Shown: positions 9,396-20,613 of the stretch, piece after piece
How the letters are laid out: each line of letters starts with the position of its first letter
Position numbering within the stretch: the first letter of the stretch is position 1
NCBI GenBank assembly: GCA_018398585.1
Contig: JAGTTD010000021.1
Location: forward strand, 1,634,501-1,698,500
Length of the DNA: 64,000 nt
From: Simmondsia chinensis
Lineage: Eukaryota > Streptophyta > Magnoliopsida > Caryophyllales > Simmondsiaceae
Reading direction: 5' to 3'
Program-made: the position numbers and the translations under genes
Notes under the pieces: generated by a model
Seen by the model: only the letters and a program-made list of their open reading frames with translations
Told to the model about the DNA's origin: nothing
The model's database searches: none

Positions 9396-10020
9396 TGATA
9401 AGAAAATTTGAACAAATCCAGTATGCTCTGATACCAATTTGTTAGGAATAAATCCTAGTGCGGAAGCGAAAACCCTGAAAACTTGATTCGATTCAAATAA
9501 TATGACTCACGCAAAACGAGAAGTAAACAAATATGGAGAAAGAAAGAACAAAACAAGAACACACAATATTTACATGAAAACCCCTCTACAATCGAGAGGG
9601 GAGAAAACAACGGGAGGAGATGGAGATTCTTTATTAACTTAACGGAAAAATTACAATGACACTTCCCAGAACGAGATATATGGAAGAATTACAATCACTC
9701 CCTCTGAACTCTTGTAGCACTCGAATATCTTGGAGGAATTACGAAGTCACCTCTTTTTCTTAATGGCGGCTCACACGCTCTTTGATTGGATACGTATGGG
9801 AGAAACCTCTCACCTAAACCGAAAACCCTAAGCCCTTATTTATAGAAAATAATTAGGGCCGGAGCAACAAGGCTCCCGATCGATCGGAACTCAAAACTTC
9901 CAAAACACTCTGAATCTTTCCTTAAATCACCCGATCAATCGGCATTCCCTCCCGATCGATCGATGACCACACGGCAGCCCCATATAAAATAAAACAAGTA
10001 ATTTGAGACTTAACCTAACA
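9396..10020 (-). repeat. 5' LTR of the copia derivative
   Basis: This 625-bp copy matches 6,994-7,617 throughout with scattered differences. The extra primer-binding-site copy is at 9,425-9,436. TATA-like minus CTATAAATAAG lies at 9,835-9,845. It ends CCTAACA, which together with TGTTAGG at 9,440 marks the ancestral LTR boundary inside the present LTR. Confidence 0.9.
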
Positions 10021-10274
10021 TAAATGATAAATTTGAGCCAAGTTTTGAAAACGGTATGTTTCTCATAGTGTTGGAATCAGAAGCAGAAAACGTTATACAA
10101 AAACATATAAAGTAGAACGATAATACCTGGAACACGTGGAAATGACGAAATACCAATAATGTAACAGTTGAGCAAGGCGCGGATCACGTTCTCTTTAAGA
10201 CGGTTTTATGTCCCTGTTAGACCTAAGCTGATGTAGCAGGTCTCAGAGCGCCGCCTCTAGAACACAACGCTTAA

Positions 10275-10560
10275 CTAGAGGTGGCCAATGGGTAGGGCCG
10301 GGTTGGGTTTTGCCTGCAATATTTAATGCCCATTTGGACATTATAGCTTATTTTATACTAGTATTTTGTACTTATATTGTTATAATTGTATTTTTTTAAT
10401 AAATTATAATACATTTAATTTTATCTAATATATTTGTAATTTTAAACGTACTATTATATTATTATAGTTATATTTTTTAACAAGTTATAATACATATCAT
10501 TTTATAAAATATATTTCTAATTTTGTAAGGCACTATTATAATTGTATTGTATGTTATATT
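10275..10560. mobile_element. One-ended hAT remnant
   Basis: TAGAGGTGGCCAATGGGTAG at 10,275 matches the terminal inverted repeat of the hAT elements at 43.9 and 58 kb. It is followed by AT-rich DNA containing repeated TATAATACATTT-like words. No opposite terminus was found before the LINE 3' end at about 10,566, so the element is truncated. Confidence 0.5.
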
Positions 10561-10565
10561 ACATA

Positions 10566-10700
10566 TACAACAACAACAACAGTCCCAGTGCCTTGCGGCT
10601 CCCACAGAACGCAGGGTCTGGGGGGGGTGATGTACGCAGCCTTACCCCTTCCGTCAGGAAAGGAGACTATTTCCGGGGACCCCCAACCTGAAGTAGTTGA
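10566..10700 (-). repeat. Conserved 3' tail domain of the RTE LINE
   Basis: On the minus strand: CTTCAGGTTGGGGGTCCCCG, AATAGTCTCCTTTCCTGACG, GGGGTAAGGCTGCGTACATC, CAGACCCTGCGTTCTGTGGG, GAGCCGCAAGGCACTGGGAC, then TTG repeats. The text GGTAAGGCTGCGTACAT...CAGACCC...GCGGGAGC is, from general knowledge, that of the conserved 3' domain of Au-type plant SINEs. Here it is physically continuous with a LINE coding region. Confidence 0.8.
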
Positions 10701-13700
10701 GTGCCTGCAGATAAACCACCAATCAATAACATGCATATAGAGGAAAAAGTAGAAGAAGGAGAGAAAAAGGAGAAGGAGGAGGAGAAGAAGAAGAAATAGG
10801 AGAATGGGCATGATTAGGGACTTAGCTAGCCTAAAAGTGCTACACTAGAGGTTATGCTTGCCTAAGAATCTTAGACTACCAGCCACTCTCCTTACTACTC
10901 TACTCTGCCATCTCCGCTACTCTAATGCTAGCCCTCCAACGTGTCCTATCTGAGGCCATCTCCTCTCTTAGGTTTAGGTGGGTTAGGTCTTGACGGATCG
11001 TCTCCAGCCAACTCTTCTTTGGTCTGCCCCTCCTTCTTCTGCTTATCTCTGTGTTTAGCTGTTCACACCTCCTGACTGGGGCTGAGGTCGGTCTTCTGCT
11101 AACATGTCCAAACCATCTTAGGCTGTGCTCCCTCAATTTATCCTCGATCGAGGCTAATCCCAGCTTACCTCGTATCATATGATTCCTAATCCTATCCTTT
11201 CTTGTGTGGCCACACATCCATCGTAGCATCCTCATCTCTGCCACCTTCATCCTTTGTGTTTGATTTTGTTTCATTTGTCAACACTCTGCCCCATATAGCA
11301 TAGCCGGTCTTACTACCGTCTTATAGTATTTTCCCTTTAACTTTAGCGGGAACTTTCTATCACACAGCACCCCAGATGCCATCCTCCACTTTTTCCAGCC
11401 TACTTTAATCCTGTTACTGACATCCTCATCCACTTCACCATTCTGGTATATCATGGAACCCAGATATTTGAAGCTCTCCTTACTTGATACGGCTTCTGCT
11501 CCAATCTTAACCTCCTCGGTGCTGGTCATGTTGGAACGGTCGAATTTGAATTCCACATACTCGGTCTTAGATCTGCTAATCCTTAAACCCCTCGATTCTA
11601 GTGCGCCTCTCCATAGCTCTAGCTTCTCGTTTATGTCCGCACGGGATTCCCCTACCAGAACTATGTCGTCTGCAAAAAGCATGCACCAAGGTACTTCCCC
11701 TTGGATATGTATAGTGAGCTCATCCATCACTAGAATGAATAGGAAGGGACTCAAGGCAGAGCCCTGGTGGACCCCTACTGTAATAGGGAAAGTGTCTGTC
11801 TCCCCTTCCCCTGTTCGCACATTAGTATATGCCTCTTCATACATGTCCCTAATGGCCCGAATATAAGGCATCGGGATGCCTCTCCTTCCTAACACTCTCC
11901 ACAGTACATCTCTTGGCACTCTATCATATGCCTTCTCTAGATCGATGAAGACCATGTGGAGGTCCTTTTGTCTCTCCCTGTATTGCTCTATCATCCGCCG
12001 TAAGAGATGAATGGCTTCTATTGTTGACCTCCCAGGTATGAACCCAAACTGGTTTTTGGTCACTTCCGTCTGTTGTCGTATTCTCTTTTCTATGAATCTC
12101 TCCCACAACTTGAGGGTGTGACTCATCAATTTGATCCCCCGGTAATTGGCGCAGCTCTGGACATCACCCTTGTTCTTGTAGATTGGGACCAGTGTGCTCT
12201 TTCGCCATTCTTCAGGCATCTTGTTTCCCATCAAGATTTGGTTAAAGAGTTTTGCTAGCAAGCTGCAACCCCTCTGTCCAAGGCATTTCCATGCCTCAAT
12301 GGGTATCCCATCTGGACCAACTGCTCTTCCCCTACCCATATGTTTTAGGGCTTCCTTGATCTCCTCTGGGGTAATTCGCTCACAATAGCATTCGTTCTCA
12401 TCCTCTTCTGTAGTCTGGAGCTCCCCTAAATCTATCTCTGTGTTTCCGCGGTTGTTGAACAGATCATGGAAGTAGGGTTTCCACCTAGCTCTAATTTGAT
12501 GCCCTTCCACTAGCACCTACCCATCCGCTCCTTTAATGCATTTTACTTGCCTCAAGTCCCTCGTCTTCCTCTCTCTTGCTCTGGCTATCTTGTATATATC
12601 CCTGGCTCCCTCCTTGGTGTCCAGACTCTTGTAAAACTCTTCATATGCTGGTGACTTTGCCTCACTAACTGCTTTCTTCTCTTCTTTCTTGGCTTGCTGA
12701 TATTGTCGTCTCTTTTCCTCTTCTCTACTGCGCTCCCACTCCTTAAACCGGTCTCGTTTCGCTTTAATCTTCTGTTGGACTTCCTCACCCCACCACCATG
12801 ACTCTCTGTGGGTGATTGTCCCACCCTTTGACTCTCCCAAAACTTCGCGTGCCAAACTCCTAATTTTCTGGACCAATTCATTCCACTTTCGGTTAATATC
12901 TCCCTCCTCGTCCCAATTGAGCTCTAAATCCACCCTTTCCTTATAGACTCTAAGTTTTTCCCCTTTCAAGTCTCTCCAACGGATACATCTCTGCACAGGT
13001 TTCCTGCTTCTTCTGACTCACTTCTTGACCTTTACATGCGTGCACACCACCTGATGTTGTTTAGATAGGTCCTCTCCTCGGATGACCTTACAGTCCCTGC
13101 ATTGTCTCTGTGCCCTCTTCCTTAGTAGGATGTAATCGATCTGAGTCTTTGCCTGTCCGCTTTGATACGTGATGAGATGCTCGTCACGCTTTTTGAAAAA
13201 GGTGTTGGCAATTGTGAGCTCATAAATGACCGCGAAGTCCAGAAGGGATTTCCCCTCTGCATTCCTAGTTCCATATCCGAATCCTCCATGGTGAGTCGCG
13301 TATCCATCCTCTTTCTCGCCAACCTGCCCATTGAAGTCCCCACCAATCACCACTTGTTCATCTTGTGGTATGGTTTGCATCGTTCTGTCTAAGTCCTCCC
13401 AAATGCGGCCTTCTCATTCTTTGGTAGTCCAGTCTGTGGTGCATGGGCACTGATCACGTTCATTATCTCCCCATCTACGATTATCTTGATGCCTCTGATC
13501 CTATCCCCAGTTCTTGCCACTTCGACTACTTTATCCTTAAGACTGTTGTCGACTATAATTCCTACACCATTCCTCCCTCTGGTTTCCCCTGAGTACCATA
13601 GTTTGTGTCCTAGCATCTCCCTTGCCTTCGAGCCCACCCATTTAGTCTCCTGTAGGCACAGGATATTGATCCTTCTTTTCATCATCATTTGGACTACCTC

Positions 13701-13838
13701 ATTGCCCTTCTGTTTCAATGTCCCGATATTTAGTGTCCCTATTCTTAGATTTCCCTCCCTCTTTGGCCTCTCTCTCCCCTTCCCCACCCCCTGTAAAGAT
13801 GGTCTCACATTTTGAGTTCCATGTCTAGTCATGTTCAT
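10566..13838 (-). mobile_element. RTE-type LINE, nearly full coding region
   Basis: This non-LTR retrotransposon reads on the minus strand with one polyprotein. From the 5' side: apurinic endonuclease (13,018-13,838) with LCLQETKW, VIGGDFNG and QIDYILL; a basic linker (12,517-12,996); reverse transcriptase (11,278-12,516) with [40 protein letters not shown] and the catalytic FADD box; and a C-terminal Cys/His and Arg-rich part (10,900-11,274) with RWFGHVSRRP. The order and motifs fit the plant RTE clade. It is inactive as read: a 1-base deletion near 13,405 shifts the frame and there are in-frame stops at about 13,018, 12,517 and 11,278. The 3' UTR runs to a roughly 130-bp conserved tail ending (TTG)4 at about 10,568. 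Confidence 0.88.
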
Positions 13839-14720
13839 ACACTTCTATCACTATAGATATGTACACTCTCAAGTCCAAATAAACAATGCAAAATAAAAAG
13901 GGATTTAAGAGTCGCACTATTATTAGAAGTTAAAAGACGAGAACTCGAAGTAGAAGGATAAGGATTCGAACCTTCGGCCGACCGATTTTCACTTACCTGG
14001 GCCGGTCGGCTGCCCGTTTGGTCTTATGAAGGCGGTGATCGGTGGCAGCCTTGAGGACGGTACTGTCTTGGTGGACAGGCCCTCTGTACTAGCTTGGACT
14101 ATCAGTGGCGTGTGTGGTGGCGGTGGTGGTGGGTGATTGGGTGCAATTAGGCAGTGGTCGGGCTCAGGGCCAGCGCGGCTGTGTGGTGGTGAGGGAGGTT
14201 CGGTGTCTGTGTCAGTGGGGGTGTGGTGTGCAGGTCGAAGTGGCGTCCGACGGTGGTGGGTCGTCGGTGAGGTGCGGTGGATCAGGGTTGGTGCGGTGCT
14301 AGGTGGGTCGAAGTGGCTGGTCAGAGGTGGGTCGTCGGTGTGGTGAGGTGGGTCAGAGGTGGTGGTGGGGCGCAAGAGTCAGTGGGTCGAGGTCGAGGTG
14401 ATGGTGGGTCAGGTCGGGCGAGTGGGTGGTGGGTTGTGGTGGGTGGTGGTGGGTTGTGGAGGGTGGTTCGAGGTGGTGGGTGTTCGGTCGAGGTCGAAGT
14501 GAGGGTGGTTCGAGGTGGTGGGTTGTGGAGGGTGGTTCGAGGTGGTCGAGGTCGAGTGGGTGGTCAGTCGAGGTCGAAGTGATGGTGGGTCGGGTCTGGC
14601 GCGGTCGAGGCTGTGGTGGTGGTGGCGGGTACGCTTGGCCGGCGGTGGGTCGTCGCCGTCACAGTCGCGTCGCCGGTGGGTGGAGTCAAGCCGGCGAGGT
14701 GGCCAACGATGGGTGTCAGT
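13839..14720. repeat. LINE 5' flank and GTGG-rich minisatellite
   Basis: About 14,100-14,620 is built from degenerate units such as GTGGTGGGTTGTGGAGG and GGTTCGAGGTGGTGGGT on the plus strand, with strong G/C strand asymmetry. Open frames here on both strands are repeat artefacts. The 13,840-14,100 part could be 5' UTR of the LINE. A perfect B-box-like GGTTCGAATCC on the minus strand near 13,955 has no matching A box. Confidence 0.6.
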
Positions 14721-15094
14721 AGACGTTGGTACTTGCAGCTCGGCCCATGGCCACCTCTACGCTCAACTACAACGTTGACACTTTCTTGGTCTGCAAAACC
14801 TCGAAAGCCAAAGTCTCTACAACGTCGTACTTAGCCAAAAACAAAAGAAAAATAATAATAATGATTTTAAAAAAAAAAATTTGTAGCAAAGCCATTATCC
14901 TTCTTCAATATGGTATTTCAAAAACATCGACCAAATCATGCAATATATCATCAATTATTTTACCGTTGCAACTTGGCCATAATTAGAATCATCATTTATT
15001 ACTAGCATTTTAGCCATTTACTCAAAATCGCAACGGAAGATGCAAATGCATGTATTTCAAATTCTTTTTCACAATACAAAAATGATATCATAAT
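14721..15094. other. Spacer, no gene
   Basis: A short CG-containing segment (to about 14,830) passes into AT-rich non-coding DNA. Nothing recognisable. Confidence 0.45.
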
Positions 15095-15383
15095 GGGTTA
15101 TTTACGTCAAATGTCTACCCATTGTGTCAATTTAGTCATTTGGTCAAATTTAAGTTAAGTTAATGACTTAATTTTTAACGGCAAAATTATAATAGATGCA
15201 AGTAACTTATTATAAAATCATCTGTTTACTCAATTTAACTCAATTCGTGGCCGAATTATTAAAAATTTTATTAAAAACTGAATAAATTTTTTTCTCTAAT
15301 GGCCAAATTGACACATTTTAAATTGTACAGGGACTAAATTGACACAATAAACAAAGTACAGAAGCCTTTGACGTAAATAACCC
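15095..15383. mobile_element. Mutator-like MITE, 289 bp
   Basis: Inverted termini are GGGTTATTTACGTCAAATG at the left and CCTTTGACGTAAATAACCC at the right. Flanking 9-mers TATCATAAT and TAACATAAA agree at seven of nine positions, fitting an old 9-bp TSD. No coding capacity. Confidence 0.75.
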
Positions 15384-15652
15384 TAACATAAAAATTATGT
15401 TAAATTTTAACATCATATATACTTGAAGTTAGAAATTTGGGTTTGAAATGCAAACACTGAATAGGGAAATTAAGTTCTCCTCAATTTTGCTAACGAGGAA
15501 CCCAGTTGCCCGATAAACCCAAGCTCATGCGGCGATCCATATAGAAAAATGTTACTATCAGAGCTAATTTTATTATTGTCGGAATATTTATATTATAAAA
15601 GATGAAATAATCCTTATTTCACATTGGAGTGAAAATTGTGTAGTAGCAATTC
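15384..15652. other. Spacer, no gene
   Basis: AT-rich DNA in which the following LINE inserted. Confidence 0.5.
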
Positions 15653-15667
15653 ACCATGCATCTATCT

Positions 15668-18357
15668 CCTCAATAAAACCCCCAATGGTCACAAAGGACC
15701 CACACGCGTCACCCATTCCCAGCGGGTGTGGGCGCATGGGCTGCTCACCGGGTGCCGGGGTCACAGCCAAGGACTCGACGTCGACCAGCCAACCTAATCG
15801 TACAACTCTTGCCGCAGTCCGTCAACGATCGGGTGGCCATCGAGGGATCATCGCCACCTCCCTCCTCATCAACCTGGTGCGCCACCACCGTGCCACCGTT
15901 GTGCCTCAACCGTTCGGTATACTTTCTCCACCTTTCCCACGAACCTAATCCAACACTGTACACCTCCAATTTCTACCATCTTCCACCAAATCCACCACCC
16001 ACTAGCATACCATCGTTCTCCCCCAACACCCACAAAAATCTCCATCGAACCTCCAATTTCACCACCATCACCACTTCCAGAGCAGAATCCTCCACCAACC
16101 ACAGCAGAGCATGACCGGTACAGGGGCATTCACCATCTCCAGCAGCATAATACACCATTATTTCCAGCGAGATGGGCGACTTTTGGTGCGGGCTGGGCTG
16201 AGCGACCTTTGGTGCGGTTATCCTAAGTACCTCTTTAACCATCGCAAATGCTGCATGTCGGTACAAGGGCATTCCATCTTCGTTGATGGTTTACCTAAAA
16301 GAACGACAAATTCGTGGCTTAGGACTGTCTTCCGAGCATTCAGATCAATATATGACACATTTGTCCCTGTGAAAAGAAGGCTGAGAACTACAGAGTCGTA
16401 TGGCTTTGTTTGGTTCAGTGACTTGAATGAAGCTACAAGGGCTGTCAAGTCCATGAACGGGAGATGGGTTGTAGGTGTGAAGCTCGGGTGCAATGGGCAA
16501 CTCCAGTCAGAAGTGCAATACCTACATCCACTCGAGGCCAACCATAGCAGAGCACGGCCCAGCAGGACAAAACCACATATACGACCCAAGGCCGGGGGAA
16601 CGAATCAACTAATCGAAGTGGGGTACATGCTAGCACAGATTTTCCGAGGATTACAGTGTCAAATTCTAACAAGAGAGTACAGGCACGGCTTAAGCGGTCA
16701 ATAATTGTCCGCTCCATTGTTAAGGTCAGTCTTGATGATGTTCTTACATTTATCACTGGTAATGATCTTTACGAACTTACACCTAAAGGCTTAAGCAACA
16801 ATTCCTTTATTCTAGTTTGTGATTCGATTGATACTACGGATGCCTACCTCGGCCCCCGCAAGGAGATTCTCCGACGAATGTTCAGAGAAGTTTATAAATA
16901 CTCGGGAGAGACGCTTGGGTCCCTTAATAGAAGGGTCTGGCTTGAGATACACGTATTTTCGGTCCAGTGTTGGTCAAATGAATGCTTTGACGATATCCCC
17001 AAACTCTGGGGGAAGTTCATTAGGATGGATCCAAGAACATCCACTATGAGGTGCGTTGACGTTGCAAGGATTCTGGTGGACACTTGCCACACAACATGTA
17101 TCCACTAGATAGTCCAAGTTCACCACAACAGGGGAACCCGTTTGATCTTCGTTAAAGAAGGAAGCTCTGCATTGATACCAGACTACTCTCCCAGCGTTGT
17201 GTCTAGAGTCGCATCTGCTAGATTGGCGAGGGAGCAGGCCTATTTCACATCACATCCCCCCCAAGGGAACGAATGCATGACCGTGAAAAGGCTTTCCTCA
17301 CAGGTTCAACCTTCTCCGCATCTAGTGCCTGAATGCTCAATTATTAGTGAGGAGATTAGAATTCCTGCCCCGCTGTTGGCAAATGGAGGGACGAAAGTTG
17401 CTTGGCAGCCGTCTGGACATGTTTCCCTCCACCGCAACGGCCAAATCATTGGAAGATGGGCCCTGCAGACATTGATCATGCATGCCAGGCCTTGCGCTTC
17501 ACAGCAGGTGGCGCATCCTCCTCTTCTACTGCCATGGGTTGAGAATGGTGAAGATCCAGCTATTCAACATCATGCCCAGATAAACGCACCTGATACCGAT
17601 ACTCGGGAAAGTAACAGTGATAATGAGTCAACAACATCTAGGCCTGAGTTCCCTCCAGGATTTGAGCCCATAGCAACAATGGGTAACTCTCAAGCTGAGG
17701 ATAGTATGTCGTCGTGTAAGCAAGAATCAGCTCCATCCATGGGAGGGCCTAGCTCGGGGTAGAGAATAAAAGAAAAACTGCACACAACAAGAAGATAGAT
17801 AAAAGCGATCAAGCGCAAGATGAAGGATAGAGAGAAGCGGGAGTTGCAAGACTTCCTCAAGGATATGTCTCCTACAAATAATGCTGGAAAATCACCTAAG
17901 TCAGCCAGAAAGAAGAAAAAACGAAATAGGAGTAATCGAATCCAGAAAATCACGGAAGAAGAATATGATGAGAGGATCCTGAGTACGGAGCAGGTTATAG
18001 AGATAAGTCAAAAGGTGGGCATCCATTTTGATGGTTTCGACCCGGTTAGGGTCATTGATATGGCTAGAGTGTTAGGGTGGGTCTTCAGGTTCTTTCTGAG
18101 TTCTTGTGCCGGCCTTCTGTCTCTTTTTCAGCTTGGATCCTTGTTTTTGTTGTTTCTGCGCCCGCTTTTGTTTCTTGTCCCCGTGTCTTGTCCAGTCATG
18201 TTTTCGTTGTCTGCTGAGTCGTGTTTTGGGTCTGTTTTTTGTTTTGTGTTGGCTTCTTTTTGGTCCCCGTGCTATTGCGGTTGGACTTCGGCCTCGCCTA
18301 GCGAGTGGCCGGCTTGTTTTGGGTTTTTGTCGCAATTTATCAAAAAAAAAAAAAAAA
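15668..18357 (+). mobile_element. L1-type LINE carrying ORF1 only, with 15-bp TSD and poly(A)
   Basis: The insertion is bounded by ACCATGCATCTATCT on both sides (15,653-15,667 and 18,358-18,372) and ends in about 17 A residues. Between them are a C-rich 5' UTR, an ORF1, and a T-rich 3' UTR ending CGCAATTTATC before the A tract. There is no endonuclease or reverse transcriptase at all. Because the whole 2.69 kb is inside one TSD pair, the ORF2 loss happened before this copy retroposed. It is an ORF1-only, non-autonomous element comparable in layout to mammalian HAL1 elements. Confidence 0.85.
16111..18100 (+). pseudogene. Plant L1 ORF1: RRM plus DUF4283-like domain, broken
   Basis: Residues read from about 16,255 form an RNA-recognition motif: HSIFVDGLPKRTTNSWL (RNP2-like), then YGFVWFSDLNEATRAV (RNP1-like). 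A frameshift lies between about 16,650 and 16,700. The next frame has a DUF4283-like core with RRVWLEIHVFSVQCW and LWGKFIRMDPRT (about 16,930-17,040). Further on is a Ser/Pro-rich part with FPPGFEP (about 17,650), a motif shared by plant L1 ORF1 proteins, and a Lys-rich C-terminus (KKKKRNRSNR). In-frame stops are at 17,106, 17,760 and 17,796. ORF1 proteins of this kind bind the LINE RNA. As read, this copy cannot make a full protein. Confidence 0.8.
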
Positions 18358-18372
18358 ACCATGCATCTATCT

Positions 18373-18541
18373 AACATAAACTCTAACTCGAGGCTATGAG
18401 GTTAAGAGGGCCATGTACTAATACAATCTTGTGGCAGTTAGCCAAGACTCGTGTTCCTTATTCTTCTTGCATGTAAGTACATTATGACCTTTTGCATTAA
18501 AAAAACATATATGTTGATGTCATCCTCCATGTACCGCGGTC
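18373..18541. other. Short spacer between two LINE insertions
   Basis: Non-coding; nothing recognised. Confidence 0.5.
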
Positions 18542-18555
18542 CTTGTCCATCTCAT

Positions 18556-20085
18556 TCTTTTGATAATTTAAGTACAAGTCCGAGGACGCAAAATAGTGCA
18601 GGATAGGACCGAAGATAGGAAAAAAAAACCCAAAACACCCAAGACAATAGACTGCCCACATCAAGGGCTCCAAAACAAACAAACCCCTTGATAAAAGCAA
18701 GCCTAACGCTCAAAACACCAAAAATAAACCCTAAAAGACAATAAAAGAGCCACACCAAAAGAGCATACCCAAGAAGACTAGCGACAAATAAATCGACCAA
18801 GCCAAGAAGGGCCAAAACACCCGACACAAACCACAACATGACAACTACGATTAACAAGAAGGTTAGATCGGAACAGCAATCTAAAACATTTTAACAAAAA
18901 CCCCTTCTACTCACCTAACTCACAACTTACTTTTTCTTAATCCTCTCCGATCTTTTTTATGACAAATTCTTTTGATTCTTTTTTTTTTTTTATCTTCACG
19001 AACTGATTCACCATGATAGAGTCGTCTCCATCGAAGCTTAGGCCAAGTTTTTTCCCCACCTCCTGCATTTCTTCAGCATACACCAAGTCATCCTTGGTGA
19101 ATTCTTCAGGTATGACCTTACCCTATCATTCCTCCTTTTTTGGGTCTTTTTTGCCTTGGGCTTTTTGCAAGCCTTCTTCTCTCCACTAGAGTTGGTTTTC
19201 ATGTCGTTCAAAAACTCCTAGAAAGCTTTCTTTTGTAGCTTTTTCTTTTCATGGTTCTTAGCTCTCCTATCCTTTTGAGGTGGTGGGTTGTTTGAGACCC
19301 TAGGATGCACACTTTTTCCACCTACTCTATTTGATTCTTTCAAATGAGGGATATTTGTTTTAAAATTATCTGCACCTTCTCTTTCCTCTTCATCATTGCT
19401 CCGAGATTGTTGAACTTGTTTTTTACTAATTTGGACGAGAGCAAAAGAAGCAGTGGAAACCTCTATGCTTCTATCCTCATGGGATCCATGCATAGGGGAC
19501 TCGATTATAGGTTTTCCAACCTGGGCTCAAAACTCGGAGGAAAAGAAGGATCATTCAAAGCTGGATCCACATAATCAAGGGTTTGCCCACGTATATCACG
19601 ATCCAGCTGGAGGTTCTCCTCTGACTCAACTTCCATTTCCCCTTGAAAGTTCAAAGAATCAGGATCCTGTATTCTATTTCCTAATTCCACTTGATGCAAA
19701 GGAGCATGATAAAACTCCATAGGAGCAATGTAGGCATCCTCATTGATGTAGATGTCGCCGCTCTCACCATGGGAGCTAATGACTTCATTCGAATTGAGAA
19801 CACCATGCACTTTTGTCTCCTTTAAAGCCGGGACCCTAGGTGCCAAGCAGGACTTACTTGATGCCTTTCAACATCACACCTTTAGATCGTCATTACTTTG
19901 AGCTCCTACCACAAAAGAGTTTGTAAGCTCTTTAGCCCTGTAGGAAGACTGTTATTTTCTAGGATACCACAAATGCTCATTCAGGTTGACTGCATTTCTT
20001 CCATACCTTGCCTAATCTACTTCAAACTGTGCCCTTTTAAGCTCATACCCATTAATAGCACTAATAGCTTTCACGGCTTCATCTT
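18556..20085 (-). mobile_element. Second ORF1-only L1-type LINE, 5'-truncated, 14-bp TSD
   Basis: TSD CTTGTCCATCTCAT is present at 18,542-18,555 and 20,086-20,099. On the minus strand the copy starts inside the RRM (EDEAVKAISAINGYELKRAQ), continues to the PGFEP-type motif (FPPSFEP, near 19,530), a Lys-rich tail (NHEKKKLQKKAF, near 19,220) and a KKLGLSFDG-like end. It then passes straight into a T/G-rich 3' UTR ending AAATTATCAAAAGA. The 3' terminus matches that of the neighbouring LINE (AATTTATCAAAA). As in that copy, there is no ORF2. Several in-frame stops show decay. Confidence 0.78.
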
Positions 20086-20099
20086 CTTGTCCATCTCAT

Positions 20100-20613
20100 G
20101 CTATAACTATTTATAGGATGGACTCCCCTTACATTGATTCATATATGGATTTTGAATTATTCTAGATGTTTCATATTGTTTCCAATAACACTCATCTGGA
20201 ATTGGATAATATGGCAGTCCCATTTTATTCAAACTTGATAATGAGTTCCATCCACTAATATGACGGGCTAACAATGTTTAAAGCCTGTTTTGACTACCCC
20301 GAATAACCAAAACGACATATCAAAGATATGGACCGAAAGGTATGATGTTTTGATAATTTTGGAAAGTGCTTTAGTACCAAGATATGAAAACGTGATTACT
20401 TCCGTCTATTAATTGCCCTTTTGTTTTCCCAACCAAGCTATTATGTAATTGTATATTGTGAGCAACGATAACTTGTGCAATAGCATGCCAAGAAATTGAT
20501 ATACGTGTTTTCATAGGCTCTTTGATACGTTGTGCAATGAATTACGAGCTTGCCCAGCAGTGATTCACATTCCCCACATCAGGATGCCTTGCTTCCAGGA
20601 CGGCAAGATCTTC
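20100..20613. other. Spacer, no gene
   Basis: AT-rich DNA with no recognisable coding segment. Confidence 0.4.

Larger units (their letters stand above)
6994..10020 (-). mobile_element. Ty1/copia deletion derivative, complete LTRs and TSD
   Basis: The element is 3,027 bp and reads on the minus strand: 5' LTR 9,396-10,020 (625 bp), internal region 7,618-9,395, 3' LTR 6,994-7,617 (624 bp). The 5-bp TSD is TAAAT on both sides (6,989-6,993 and 10,021-10,025). A primer-binding site for initiator-Met tRNA (minus strand TGGTATCAGAGC; plus 9,381-9,392) lies 3 nt inside the 5' LTR, and a polypurine tract lies at about 7,618-7,640. The internal region keeps gag, the CCHC knuckle and the protease, then lacks most of integrase and all of reverse transcriptase. 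It must be moved by proteins of a related copy such as 27,721-32,732. Confidence 0.9.

Noticed and set aside
10554..10811. An 85-codon Leu-rich frame (minus)
   Set aside because: It lies in the 3' UTR and tail of the RTE LINE and comes from CTT/CTC repeats.
14105..14778. Several long overlapping open frames rich in Gly, Trp, Val and Arg
   Set aside because: They are translations of a GTGG-type minisatellite; open frames exist on both strands and in several phases with no family motif.
18090..18374. Continuation of LINE ORF1 as a hydrophobic protein tail
   Set aside because: The Phe/Leu/Cys-rich translation is what a T-rich 3' UTR gives; the neighbouring LINE has the same kind of UTR.
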